A DNA stretch of 64,000 nt from Desulforamulus profundi (GTDB taxonomy: Bacteria > Bacillota_B > Desulfotomaculia > Desulfotomaculales > Desulfotomaculaceae). Below, in pieces: positions 19,577-27,615 of the stretch. How positions within the stretch are numbered: the first letter of the stretch is position 1; the number at the start of each line of letters is the position of its first letter. Location: NCBI RefSeq assembly GCF_002607855.1, contig NZ_AWQQ01000042.1:62001-126000 (forward strand), written 5' to 3'. Made by a program: the position numbers and the translations under genes. The notes below the pieces were generated by a model. It made no database searches and had not been told where the DNA came from. It saw only the letters and a program-made list of their open reading frames with translations.

Positions 19577-20284
19577 ATGAATAAAACACTTTATATTTCC
19601 ATCGCAGTGGTCTCAGTGGTTTTGGGATTGATGGTGGCTTTTCAATTCCGGACCGCCGGCAGGGTGGATTCCGGTGTACCCATAGATCGCGTGCAACTGC
19701 TGACAACCGAGTTAAAACAAATCGAAAAGGAATATACCACGCTGTTAATTGAAGCAAACGACCTGGAAAGTAAACTGGCCCAGGCGGAAAAAGGCCGTCC
19801 CGAGGCATCCCAGGCGGTTCAGAAGGAATTGCAAAAGGTTCGCCAAATTGCCGGGATGACTGAATTGGAAGGCCCCGGCGTGGAGGTCACCCTGGCGCCC
19901 ATTAAAAAGGAAGACCTGCAGGCAGGGGAAAACCTTTTTACCGTGCGGGACGAGGACCTGCTTAGAGTTATCAACGAACTGAGGGGCGCCGGGGCGGAGG
20001 CCCTGGCCATTAACGGTCAGAGAATTATTTCCAACAGTGAAATCCGCCTGGCGGGTACCTTTATTGATGTCAACCTGACAAGAATTTCCCCCCCTTACTC
20101 CGTGCTGGCCATCGGAGCGCCGGACCAGCTGGAGAGCGCCCTGCTCATTAAAGGCGGTCTGGTGGACACCATGCGGAACTGGGGAGTTGCTGTTAACGTT
20201 GCCAAAAAAGAAACGCTGACGGTGCCGGCTTATAAGCATCGTATTCACATCGAATATGCCAAACCGCTGAAGGAGGAAAAATAA
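19577..20284 (+). CDS. DUF881 family protein, second copy
   Basis: 235 residues, a paralogue of the preceding gene with the same plan: anchor (VVSVVLGLMVAFQF), coiled coil (about residues 40-80) and DUF881 core (GPGVEVTLAPIKK, VRDEDLLRVINELRGAGAEALAINGQRI, GLVDTMRNWGVAV). The tandem arrangement suggests an ancient duplication, matching the ylxW/ylxX pair of Bacillus. It ends 3 bases before sbp. Confidence 0.85.
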   Translation: MNKTLYISIAVVSVVLGLMVAFQFRTAGRVDSGVPIDRVQLLTTELKQIEKEYTTLLIEANDLESKLAQAEKGRPEASQAVQKELQKVRQIAGMTELEGPGVEVTLAPIKKEDLQAGENLFTVRDEDLLRVINELRGAGAEALAINGQRIISNSEIRLAGTFIDVNLTRISPPYSVLAIGAPDQLESALLIKGGLVDTMRNWGVAVNVAKKETLTVPAYKHRIHIEYAKPLKEEK

Positions 20285-20286
20285 CC

Positions 20287-20628
20287 ATGTGGGCAGGTGT
20301 TTTGTTGGCCATGGTGGGACTGACCCTGGGGGTTATCGTAGGTTTGAATGTTCCCATGGTGTTACCCCAGGTCTATGCCCAGTACCTGGGGCTGGGGGTA
20401 CTGGCGGCATTGGATTCGGTTTTTGGCGGCATCCGGGCGGCCCTGGAAGATCACTATGACAACCATATTTTTGTGACGGGCTTTTTCAGCAATATCTTAC
20501 TGGCTGCCGGTCTGGCCTATATCGGAACCAAATTGGGTGTTCCGCTGAGCACAGCGGCAGTGGTGGCCTTTGGCGTGCGTTTATTTCAAAATCTCGCTAT
20601 TATACGGCGGCATTTATTAAAAAAATAA
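20287..20628 (+). CDS. sbp: Small basic protein, Sbp family (DUF1290)
   Basis: 113-residue membrane protein with three or four hydrophobic segments and the conserved motif LAALDSVFGGIRAALEDHYDNHIFVTGFF. In Bacillus sbp lies directly before ftsA, as here. Function unknown; a division-linked role is inferred only from the constant position. The intact frame and AAGGAGGAAAA before ATG 20287 support the start. Confidence 0.88.
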   Translation: MWAGVLLAMVGLTLGVIVGLNVPMVLPQVYAQYLGLGVLAALDSVFGGIRAALEDHYDNHIFVTGFFSNILLAAGLAYIGTKLGVPLSTAAVVAFGVRLFQNLAIIRRHLLKK

Positions 20629-20664
20629 AGTATTTTTTTGGTAAAATAGCAAAAGGGAATTTCT

Positions 20665-20678
20665 ATTCTATGTAGAAT
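20665..20678. promoter_or_regulatory. Palindrome ATTCTATGTAGAAT upstream of ftsA
   Basis: A perfect 6+6 bp palindrome with 2-base centre in the AT-rich 90-base gap between sbp and ftsA. It could be an operator or part of a promoter region for ftsA-ftsZ. No known factor is assigned. Confidence 0.35.
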
Positions 20679-20719
20679 TTTACATTTTAAGTAAACAGTT
20701 ACACTGGGAGGTGCCTGGC

Positions 20720-21695
20720 TTGGCCAGGAGACATATTGTCGGTGGACTTGACATCGGCACCACCAAAGTGGTGTCAGTGTTAGCGGAAGTCAGCCCCAAC
20801 GGTTATCCCATCATCAAGGGGCTGGGCGAATGTCCCACCTTGGGGGTTCGCAAAGGGGTTGTTATTGACAAAGCATCGTTAAGCAAGTCCATCGCCCAGG
20901 CCGTCAGGCTGTCGCAGGCTATGGCCGGCGAAACCACGAATGCTTTCCATGTTGCCTTTCCTGTTGTCAATCAGTTAGCTGAAGACCTGGAGATTGTAGA
21001 CGGGCAGTTGGCTGAAAGCATTGCCATGGCCGGGGTGGAAATTTTGGAAATTATCCCGTCGGTGGTGGCTTCAGGAGAAGCAATTTTAACCGATACCCAT
21101 AAAAAAATAGGTACGGTGTTAATGGACCTGGGAGGGGCTATTACCGGGTTAGCAGTGTTTGATCAGGGACTGCCGGTTTATACACAGGCCCTGGCCGTTG
21201 GCAGTGAACATATCACCAGCGATTTGGCGGTGTGCCTACGGACTTCCATCGGTGAAGGGGAACGAATCAAACGTAACCTGGGTCTGGCAGAGCCGGAGCC
21301 GGCTGTATTTTGGAAATCAACAGTGTGGGGGGTATGAAACAAGGAAAGTGCCCGCCAGCACTGCCCGAGATATCATACAATCACGCATGCAAGAAATTTT
21401 TGAGCTGGCCCAGCAGGAAGTAAGCCGCCACTACAGACTTGCATCCTTAACCGGCGGATTCATGCTGACAGGCGGTGGGGCCTTACTAAAGGGAATCTTG
21501 GACTTGGCGGCTGCCCAAATGAACTGTTCGAAAGTGGCAGTCGGTTCTCCCGGAAAAGTTGGCGTGCCCGGGGAGGAATGGACAAGCCCCGTGTATGCTT
21601 CATCCATTGGACTGGTACTCTATGGCGCCAAACGAAATTTCCGCCGTTTAGGACGCCTGTCTGTCTGGCGTGAAGTTCTGGACAGGTTTATCTAA
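20720..21695 (+). CDS. ftsA: FtsA-like cell division ATPase lacking subdomain 1C (frame broken twice)
   Basis: Actin-fold protein that links FtsZ to the membrane. GGLDIGTTKVVSVLAEV is the phosphate-1 loop, MDLGGAITGLAVFDQGLP the phosphate-2 loop and LTGGGALLKGILDLA the adenosine motif. Single-base losses at about 21308 (a T) and 21330 (a G) explain the frame changes, giving VFLEINSVGGYETRK. The restored protein has only about 325 residues against the usual 400-440. Sequence passes from AFHVAFP directly to VVNQLAEDLEIVDGQ, so the 1C subdomain of about 80 residues is absent. The end (RRLGRLSVWREVLDRFI) could be an amphipathic membrane helix. TTG 20720 fits GGGAGG upstream. Confidence 0.82.
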
Positions 21696-21741
21696 GAAAT
21701 GAAGCGGCTTGATGGTTTAAATACGGAGGAGGATTAACTTT

Positions 21742-22794
21742 ATGCTTGACTTTGAACTGGACCTGGACCATTTTGCAAACATTAAAGTAATCGGTGTCGG
21801 GGGCGGCGGTAACAACGCAGTCAACCGGATGATCAGTGCCGGGCTGAAAGGCGTCGAATTTGTTGCGGTGAATACAGATGCACAGTCCCTGTTCTTATCC
21901 CACAGCAACCACAAAATTCAGATCGGCACCAAGTTAACCAAAGGTCTGGGCGCCGGAGCCAACCCGGAGATTGGCTGTAAAGCCGCCGAAGAAAGTCGGG
22001 ATGAAATCATGCAGGCCCTCAAGGGTGCCGATATGGTCTTTGTCACTGCCGGTATGGGCGGCGGTACCGGGACCGGAGCAGCGCCGGTGGTGGCTGAGAT
22101 TGCAAAAGAAATTGGCGCCCTGACGGTAGGCGTTGTCACCAAACCCTTTACTTTTGAGGGAAGAAAGAGACTTACCCAGGCGGAACAAGGCATTGAGAAT
22201 CTGAAGAGCAAGGTGGACACACTGATTACCATCCCCAATGACCGTCTTTTGCAAGTCATTGACAAACATACTTCCATTGTGGAGGCATTCCGCATTGCGG
22301 ATGATGTCCTGCGCCAGGGTGTTCAGGGTATCTCCGACCTGATCGCTGTCCCCGGCTTGATTAACCTGGACTTTGCCGATGTGAAGACCATTATGAAGGA
22401 TACCGGTTCCGCCCTGATGGGGATTGGCAGTTCCACCGGGGAAAACCGGGCAACCGAGGCGGCCCGGGCAGCCATCTCCAGCCCGCTGTTGGAAACCTCC
22501 ATTGAGGGAGCCCGGGGTGTGCTGTTAAATATTACCGGCGGTTCCTCCTTGGGCCTGTTTGAAGTAAATGAAGCGGCCGAAATCATCGCCCAGGCAGCCG
22601 ACCCGGAAGCCAACATCATCTTTGGCGCCGTCATTGATGAGAGAATGAATGAAGAGGTTCGGGTAACCGTGATTGCCACCGGTTTTGACCAGTATGTTCC
22701 TGCGAGAAAAGAGAAGAAGAAACCGGAAATGGAAATCAAACCCTTTGCCAGTCACGATGACCTGGACATTCCGGCCTTCCTGCGCCGTCGCTAA
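21742..22794 (+). CDS. ftsZ: Cell division GTPase FtsZ
   Basis: Tubulin homologue forming the Z-ring. 350 residues, intact. [18 protein letters not shown] binds nucleotide, [12 protein letters not shown] near residue 106 is the tubulin signature, [11 protein letters not shown] is the catalytic T7 loop, and the C-terminal tail [12 protein letters not shown] is the peptide that binds FtsA and SepF; SepF is encoded 30 kb downstream. ATG 21742 has GGAGGAGG upstream. Last gene of the dcw cluster. Confidence 0.97.
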   Translation: MLDFELDLDHFANIKVIGVGGGGNNAVNRMISAGLKGVEFVAVNTDAQSLFLSHSNHKIQIGTKLTKGLGAGANPEIGCKAAEESRDEIMQALKGADMVFVTAGMGGGTGTGAAPVVAEIAKEIGALTVGVVTKPFTFEGRKRLTQAEQGIENLKSKVDTLITIPNDRLLQVIDKHTSIVEAFRIADDVLRQGVQGISDLIAVPGLINLDFADVKTIMKDTGSALMGIGSSTGENRATEAARAAISSPLLETSIEGARGVLLNITGGSSLGLFEVNEAAEIIAQAADPEANIIFGAVIDERMNEEVRVTVIATGFDQYVPARKEKKKPEMEIKPFASHDDLDIPAFLRRR

Positions 22795-22801
22795 GATTTT
22801 C

Positions 22802-22830
22802 AACCTCCTGTTTCAGGCAGGGGGTTTTTT
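22802..22830 (+). terminator. Intrinsic terminator after ftsZ
   Basis: AACCTCCTG and CAGGGGGTT form a 9-bp stem with a 7-base loop and a T run. It ends the dcw transcription unit. Confidence 0.85.
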
Positions 22831-22898
22831 ATTGGGATAACCCCAACACTCCGGGGTACACTAAGTGCAGAAAAAATACCCGGAAGAAGGTGATCTTG

Positions 22899-23045
22899 AT
22901 GGAGAACGTCAAAACCAACAGGGAAAAGTTAACCCGCAAGGAAGGGTTGGATAAGATCAGGGGGCAACAGCAGTTTGAGGATCCCAATAAAGGCCCTGCC
23001 CACAAAGACTCAAACCGGCACGACATCAACGATCCGCTGGATTGA
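22899..23045 (+). CDS. Small conserved-looking hydrophilic protein (48 residues)
   Basis: A short frame with GAAGAAGGTGAT upstream of ATG 22899. The product is very hydrophilic (KTNREKLTRKEGLDKIRGQQ...DINDPLD), with no membrane segment and no known domain. The strong ribosome site and low-complexity, spore-protein-like composition suggest a real gene, but I do not recognise it. It lies alone between the ftsZ terminator and a heptad array. Confidence 0.5.
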   Translation: MENVKTNREKLTRKEGLDKIRGQQQFEDPNKGPAHKDSNRHDINDPLD

Positions 23046-23075
23046 GAAGTGGGACGTGAGATTAGAAGTGAGAGG
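23043..23075. repeat. Single-arm heptad array after the small gene
   Basis: Units tgagaag, tgggacg, tgagatt, ttagaag, tgagagg; the third and fourth overlap by two bases. Same GTGAGAG family as at 7673, 9145, 26189 and 48714, but with only one arm. Confidence 0.6.
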
Positions 23076-23115
23076 TTTATGAATGCACGGAGATTGTATT
23101 AAGTAGGTGTTGGTG

Positions 23116-23340
23116 ATGGCTCCTAAATGGCGACTTTTAATGTCTGCTGCCAACATGGTGGAGGCAGAAATTTTAAAAAGCGCTTTGGAAAGTGCGGATA
23201 TTCCGGTTAATTTGAAATGGGAAAGTTTTAATGCTGTATTTTTTGGTACATCAGCCACCGGGCCCGGTTCCCAGGTACAGGTCTTCGTGCCCGAGGAACT
23301 GTGGGAGGAAGCCCGGGCTTACCTGTCTTACTCCGATTGA
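23116..23340 (+). CDS. DUF2007 putative signal-transducing protein
   Basis: About 74 residues: APKWRLLMSAANMVEAEILKSALESADIPVNL... then GPGSQVQVFVPEELWEEARAYL. This is the DUF2007 layout, a small ferredoxin-like fold resembling PII-type domains. Function unknown. It lies just upstream of spoIIGA but is separated from it by a terminator-like hairpin. ATG 23116 is chosen as the last of four in-frame starts; the upstream ribosome site (TAGGTG) is weak. Confidence 0.65.
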   Translation: MAPKWRLLMSAANMVEAEILKSALESADIPVNLKWESFNAVFFGTSATGPGSQVQVFVPEELWEEARAYLSYSD

Positions 23341-23375
23341 CCATAGGTTTAACTTTTTTAAAATAACAACGAAAA

Positions 23376-23452
23376 TGTAGAAATAACACTAAAAAAACTT
23401 GGAAGCAATTACCAGATATTGACAAGTTTCCCTGACCCTGGCGTTGTATAAT
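23376..23452 (+). promoter_or_regulatory. spoIIG-type promoter with 22-bp spacer
   Basis: TTGACA at 23419-23424 and TATAAT at 23447-23452, both perfect consensus, are separated by 22 bp instead of 17. The Bacillus subtilis spoIIG promoter is known for this abnormal 22-bp spacing and needs Spo0A~P for activation. TGTAGAA at 23376-23382, one mismatch from the Spo0A box core TGTCGAA, lies about 80 bases before the expected start, near where the distal 0A boxes lie in Bacillus. Direct upstream position to spoIIGA supports conservation of this control. Confidence 0.7.
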
Positions 23453-23469
23453 ACTGCCAGGGTTTTTTT
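23435..23469 (+). terminator. Terminator-like hairpin overlapping the spoIIG promoter
   Basis: CCCTGGC (23436-23442) and GCCAGGG (23456-23462) with seven T after the stem. It could end the DUF2007 transcript, yet the loop contains the TATAAT box of the spoIIGA promoter, so readthrough and initiation compete for the same DNA. Confidence 0.7.
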
Positions 23470-23555
23470 GTTCCAATTGGTTTTGTTGGAATATTTGGCT
23501 TGACTGTGCCATATCATGGTACTGACCACCTTTTTTTACGACGGGGTAGGCACAA

Positions 23556-24463
23556 ATGAGACAAGTGGTCTACTTGGATGAACTACTATTTGTAAACTTG
23601 GCGATGAACCTTACTGTGCTCTGGCTAACATCCAGGTTTACCGGGAACGGCAGTTCCTTTGCCCGGATGGTAACCGCTGCAGCAGTGGGGTGTATTTATG
23701 CCTTTATCATTTTCATTCCGGGGTTAGGACCGGCGGGCAGCCTGTACGCAAAATTATTGACCGCCGTGTTGATGGTTTTGATCGCCTTTGGCTTTGACTC
23801 CTGGAGAAAAGTTCTTCGCCGGTTCCTTTTTCTGTTGCTGGCCGGTTTTGCTGTGGGAGGCACTTCTTCCGGCCTGCATTACCTGTGGGCTAATACACTG
23901 GTTGTTCAATCAGACAACCGGTTGGCGGAGATTGGTTTTAACAAGTGGCTGGTTTTATCCTGCATGGTATTCTTATCTTACTGTGTGGGAAAATGGGGGT
24001 CCACCCTCTGGTTAAAGCGTGGGGGACAAACAACAGATAAAATCCCCTTGACCATTACCCTGTGGGGGAAAAAGGTCTCTGTGGAGGCGCTGGTGGACAC
24101 CGGCAACCAACTGGTAGACCCCTTAAGCCAGCACCCGGTTGTGATTGTGGAATATGAGGTTTTAAAGCCATTGCTGCCTGAAGAAATCTGTGGGCTATTT
24201 CAGCGGGGGGGGACCGGGACGGGTCTCTCATGATTCTGTCGCTGTCTGAAACACCCTACGCCAAACGCCTGAGATTGATACCCTTTCAGTCCCTGGGCAA
24301 GGAAAACGGTATGTTATTGGGAATTCGGCCGGATGTCATAGAAATCTGCTATAGAGATAAAAAACAGCAGGTGAAAGATGTGGTGCTTGGGATTTATGAC
24401 CGGAAGTTGAGTCCTGAGACCACCTACAGGGCTTTGCTGCACACACAATTTCTGGCTTCATAG
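23556..24463 (+). CDS. spoIIGA: Sporulation sigma-E processing peptidase SpoIIGA (frame broken once)
   Basis: Membrane aspartic protease that removes the pro-sequence of SigE after engulfment signalling from the forespore. The N-terminal half has about five membrane segments ([20 protein letters not shown] first). The cytoplasmic protease half carries [20 protein letters not shown], whose DTGN is the catalytic Asp loop, and [15 protein letters not shown] after the break. One G is missing in the G run at 24205-24212. Total about 302 residues. It directly precedes sigE, as in Bacillus. Confidence 0.92.
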
Positions 24464-24497
24464 GTGCCCAAGGAATGGGATTCAGGGAGGGAGATGC

Positions 24498-25222
24498 TTG
24501 AAAAACGCCTGGCATTTAAAAATACTGATTCGGCTCTATGTGGCCCGGGTTATTCACTGGCTGGGATATCACCAGGAAATCTATTATGTGGGCAGCAGTG
24601 AGGCTTTACCCCCACCGCTATCCAACGATGAAGAAAATGATTTAATTGAGCGGTTGGGCAGCGGTGACGGCAAGGTAAAAAATGTCCTAATTGAGAGAAA
24701 CCTGCGACTGGTGGTGTATATTGCCAGGAAATTCGAAAATACCGGCGTGGGCATCGAAGATTTGGTATCCATTGGTACCATTGGTTTAATTAAAGCTGTC
24801 AATACCTTTGACCCGCACAAAAAATCAAGCTGGCCACCTATGCTTCCCGTTGTATTGAAAATGAAATCTTAATGCACCTGCGCAGAAACAACAAAACCCG
24901 TTCGGAAGTTTCCTTTGACGAACCTTTAAATATAGACTGGGACGGCAACGAATTACTGCTGTCCGACGTGCTGGGAACCGAAAATGACATCATCTATAAA
25001 AATTTGGAAGAAGAAGTAGACAAAACGCTGCTGCACCAGGCATTGTTGAAATTATCGGGTCGTGAGAGACGGATTATGGAACTTCGTTTTGGACTGAACA
25101 ACGGGCTGGAAAAGACCCAAAAGGAAGTGGCTGACATGCTGGGGATCTCCCAGTCCTATATTTCCCGGTTGGAAAAAAGAATTATCAAACGCTTAAAAAA
25201 AGAAATTCACCGCATGGAGTAA
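24498..25222 (+). CDS. sigE: Mother-cell sigma factor SigE, pro-form (frame broken once)
   Basis: First mother-cell sigma factor of sporulation. The N-terminal about 27 residues ([21 protein letters not shown]) form the amphipathic pro-sequence cleaved by Spo[41 protein letters not shown] is region 2, and [29 protein letters not shown] is region 4.2 with its helix-turn-helix. An A is missing in the A run at 24818-24824; restoration gives [21 protein letters not shown]. 241 residues. TTG 24498 fits GGGAGGGAG upstream. Confidence 0.93.
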
Positions 25223-25309
25223 TTTTAAAAGACAGAGAAATACGAAGATTTCGCCCTAAAAACAGCGCATAGAGGTTGTTTTTGGGGTTTTTTGCAGCCC
25301 TTGGCCCAT

Positions 25310-25338
25310 GTATATAAGAAATTTGCCAAGGTAATAAT
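25310..25338 (+). promoter_or_regulatory. Sigma-F (or sigma-G) type promoter of sigG
   Basis: GTATA at 25310-25314, a 15-base spacer and GGTAATAAT at 25330-25338 match the published Bacillus sigma-F consensus (GYATA, N15, GGnnAnAnT) at every fixed position. In Bacillus the sigma-G gene is transcribed in the forespore from a sigma-F promoter and autoregulated. Located 76 bases before the sigG start. Confidence 0.75.
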
Positions 25339-25413
25339 GAACCTGTAAGGTCAAGTTTAAACGTTTTACCGCTTGTACCACCGGTATTAGAAACAACGTT
25401 GGGAGGCCGATTA

Positions 25414-26186
25414 ATGCTGGTAAACAAAGTCGAGATCTGCGGTGTAAATACATCCAAACTTCCTGTACTAACAAACAGTCAGATGAGAACTTTGTTTGAA
25501 GCAATGCAACGAGGAGATAAAGATGCCAGAAGCGAGCTGATTAACGGCAATCTCAGGCTGGTACTCAGCGTCATACAACGTTTTACCAACCGTGGCGAGT
25601 ATGTGGACGACCTGTTTCAAGTGGGCTGTATCGGCCTCATGAAGGCCATCGATAATTTTGATTTGGGTCAGAACGTAAAATTTTCCACCTATGCGGTACC
25701 GATGATTATCGGGGAAATCAGGAGATACCTGCGTGACAACAACCCCATCCGGGTGAGCCGATCCCTGCGGGATGTTGCTTATAAAGCTTTGCAGGTAAGG
25801 GACAGTCTGGTCAATAAATATTCCCGGGAACCGTCCATTAACGAAATTGCCGGCGAACTAAAAATGCCCAGGGAGGAAATTGTCTTTGCCCTGGACGCCA
25901 TCCAGGAGCCCATCTCCCTGTTTGAACCCATCTATCACGACGGCGGAGATCCCATTTTCGTGATGGATCAGATCAGTGACGAAAAAACCTGGACTTAAGC
26001 TGGCTGGAGGAGATCTCCATCCGGGACGCATTAAGAAGGCTCAGCGACAGGGAAAAGCATATTCTGACGCTGCGGTTTTTTGAAGGAAAGACGCAAATGG
26101 AGGTGGCCGAGGAAATCGGCATTTCCCAGGCCCAGGTTTCCCGCCTGGAAAAGGCCGCACTCAATCACATGAGAAAGTATGTATGA
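25414..26186 (+). CDS. sigG: Forespore sigma factor SigG (frame broken once)
   Basis: Late forespore sigma factor. The sequence follows Bacillus SigG closely: NKVEICGVNTSKLPVL, then NLRLVLSVIQRFTNRGEYVDDLFQVGCIGLMKAIDNFDL (region 2), MIIGEIRRYLRDNNPIRVSRSLRD (region 3) and KTQMEVAEEIGISQAQVSRLEKAAL (region 4). An A is missing in the A run at 25982-25987; beyond it the frame continues to TGA 26184-26186. About 257 residues. ATG 25414 has GGGAGG seven bases upstream. Confidence 0.95.
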
Positions 26187-26188
26187 TT

Positions 26189-26340
26189 TGAGAAGTGAGA
26201 TGTGAGAGGTTGGAAGTAAGAAGAAGACATAGGAAATCTTCATTTATCTTCCGAGTTTTTCATAGTACAGTATGAACCAGCCAATACGAGGTAGTCCATA
26301 AGCCGATGGCTGAAGCTGATGGCCAGATTCCAAAGATATA
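26189..26340. repeat. Heptad array and dispersed repeat after sigG
   Basis: 26189-26223 holds tgagaag, tgagatg, tgagagg, ttggaag, taagaag. 26296-26340 is an inverted, diverged copy of the mraY-murD repeat at 10229-10287: its complement reads TATATCTTTGGAATCTGGCC followed by CATCAGC/TTCAGCC-type units. Two different repeat families thus sit in one 150-base gap. Confidence 0.6.
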
Positions 26341-26365
26341 TCCCATAGCAAGAATGTTTGTCCAA

Positions 26366-26391
26366 AAAATAAGGCCCCCGGCCTTATTTTT
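26366..26391 (+). terminator. Intrinsic terminator before ylmC
   Basis: AAAATAAGGC and GCCTTATTTT form a perfect stem around CCCCG, ending in T residues. It ends the sigG transcript. Confidence 0.85.
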
Positions 26392-26443
26392 GTGTAGAAG
26401 TTAAATGTTCCTGCATATACATTAACAATGGGGAGGTGGCAAA

Positions 26444-26713
26444 ATGATCAAGATTTCCGACCTGCGGATAAGAGAGGTTGTAAATGTAGTCGACGGCAGA
26501 AGACTTGGACTGATCAAAGATATTGACATTGATTTGGAAGCGGGTCGCATTGCCGCCATCGTTTTACCGGGACAAGGACGTTTTCTGGGGCTCTTCGGGC
26601 GGGACGACGAACTGATTGTCCCCTGGGAAAAAATTAAAAAAATCGGCATCGATATTATCCTGGTAGAAATAGCACCCTATCATAACCCCAGGGAAGATTC
26701 CTACCGTTACTAA
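26444..26713 (+). CDS. ylmC: YlmC/YmxH family sporulation protein (PRC-barrel)
   Basis: 89 residues forming one PRC-barrel domain: KISDLRIREVVNVVDGRRLGLIKDIDIDLEAGRIAAIVLPG... DELIVPWEKIKKIGIDIILVE. The family is found in spore-formers, usually just after sigG in the ylm cluster, and its role is unknown. The rest of the ylm cluster (pgeF, yggS, sepF and so on) lies 19 kb away. GGGGAGGTGG precedes ATG 26444. Confidence 0.85.
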   Translation: MIKISDLRIREVVNVVDGRRLGLIKDIDIDLEAGRIAAIVLPGQGRFLGLFGRDDELIVPWEKIKKIGIDIILVEIAPYHNPREDSYRY

Positions 26714-26776
26714 AAAAATTTAGTATGTTAAGATTTGTTTAAATGTTAGGTAAAGAGAGGTATGCTCGAAAAAAGA

Positions 26777-26805
26777 TTGCATTTTGTCAAAAATTTTAAT
26801 ATACT
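26777..26805 (+). promoter_or_regulatory. Sigma-A promoter of the lactate utilisation genes
   Basis: TTGCAT (26777), 17-base spacer, TATACT (26800). It leaves an untranslated leader of about 200 bases before lutC, in which the operator at 26927 lies. Confidence 0.6.
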
Positions 26806-26926
26806 ATTCAGAAAATGGCTGACTAATTGAAAAGAATACAGTATATAAGGAGATGTTAATAAATAAACAATCAGCACTTCTTAATTTCTGCAAAAGTCAG
26901 TAAGCCATTTTTTTGGTTGCAAATCG

Positions 26927-26937
26927 TGGTCTGACCA
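26927..26937. promoter_or_regulatory. FadR/LldR-type operator TGGTCTGACCA
   Basis: A perfect palindrome TGGTC-T-GACCA, the form bound by GntR-family regulators of the FadR/LldR/PdhR group, which control lactate and fatty-acid genes in other bacteria. It lies 74 bases before lutC. No GntR gene is in the window, so the partner is inferred. Confidence 0.6.
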
Positions 26938-27010
26938 TCATGCCCTCACGATGGTATGAAAGTAAAATCTATCGTAAAGTTTCCAAAAATATATTCAAGA
27001 GGTGGATTGC

Positions 27011-27604
27011 ATGAGCGCCGTACAAGCGAAGGTTCCTATGAAGGATTCTTACAGCGAGTGTAAAGGAGATGCTTTGTACGAAAAGTTTAAAACCGCTGCC
27101 GAAGCCCTGTCTGCAGAAGTACACAGGGTAGCCAACCTGGAGGAGGCCCGTCACCTGGTAGCCAAGATCATCGGTGAACTGAAGGTGGATAAGGTTGTCT
27201 ACGCTTCTTCCCAGTTAGTTGACGAGGTGGATGTAAAAGCCATCGGCAGCAAACTGGGCATTGTGATGACCGATGAAAATTTACGGCAGAATGCTGCCGA
27301 TGCCGGTTTGGGCATTTCCCAGTTGGACTATGCCATTGCGGAAATTGGCACTTTGGTCGGCAATGCCACCAGCATTGAGAGCCGCATGGTATCCATCCTT
27401 CCCCCGGTTCACATGGTGTTTGTTCGGACCAAAAACCTTTTACCCACCCTGCTGGATGCCATTGCTGTTTATAATAAAAACCTTGGCGAGCTTCCTAAAT
27501 ATCTCACCTTCGTCAGTGGTCCCAGCCGTACTGCGGACATTGAAAGGGTCCTCACCATTGGTGTTCATGGTCCTGGTAGACTAATCATCGTGTTTATAGA
27601 CTAG
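27011..27604 (+). CDS. lutC: LUD domain protein, LutC-type
   Basis: 197 residues of the LUD fold (LutC/YkgG): VADEVDVKAIGS-like strands, NAADAGLGISQLDYAIAEIGTLVGNATSIESRMVSILPPVHMVFV and the C-terminal FVSGPSRTADIERVLTIGVHGPGRLIIVF, whose GPSRTADIE and GVHGP motifs are diagnostic. It is one of three components of the iron-sulphur L-lactate oxidation complex. ATG 27011 follows AGAGGTGG. It ends 12 bases before the lutB-lutA fusion, so the pair is an operon. Confidence 0.88.
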   Translation: MSAVQAKVPMKDSYSECKGDALYEKFKTAAEALSAEVHRVANLEEARHLVAKIIGELKVDKVVYASSQLVDEVDVKAIGSKLGIVMTDENLRQNAADAGLGISQLDYAIAEIGTLVGNATSIESRMVSILPPVHMVFVRTKNLLPTLLDAIAVYNKNLGELPKYLTFVSGPSRTADIERVLTIGVHGPGRLIIVFID

Positions 27605-27615
27605 GGAGGTACAAC

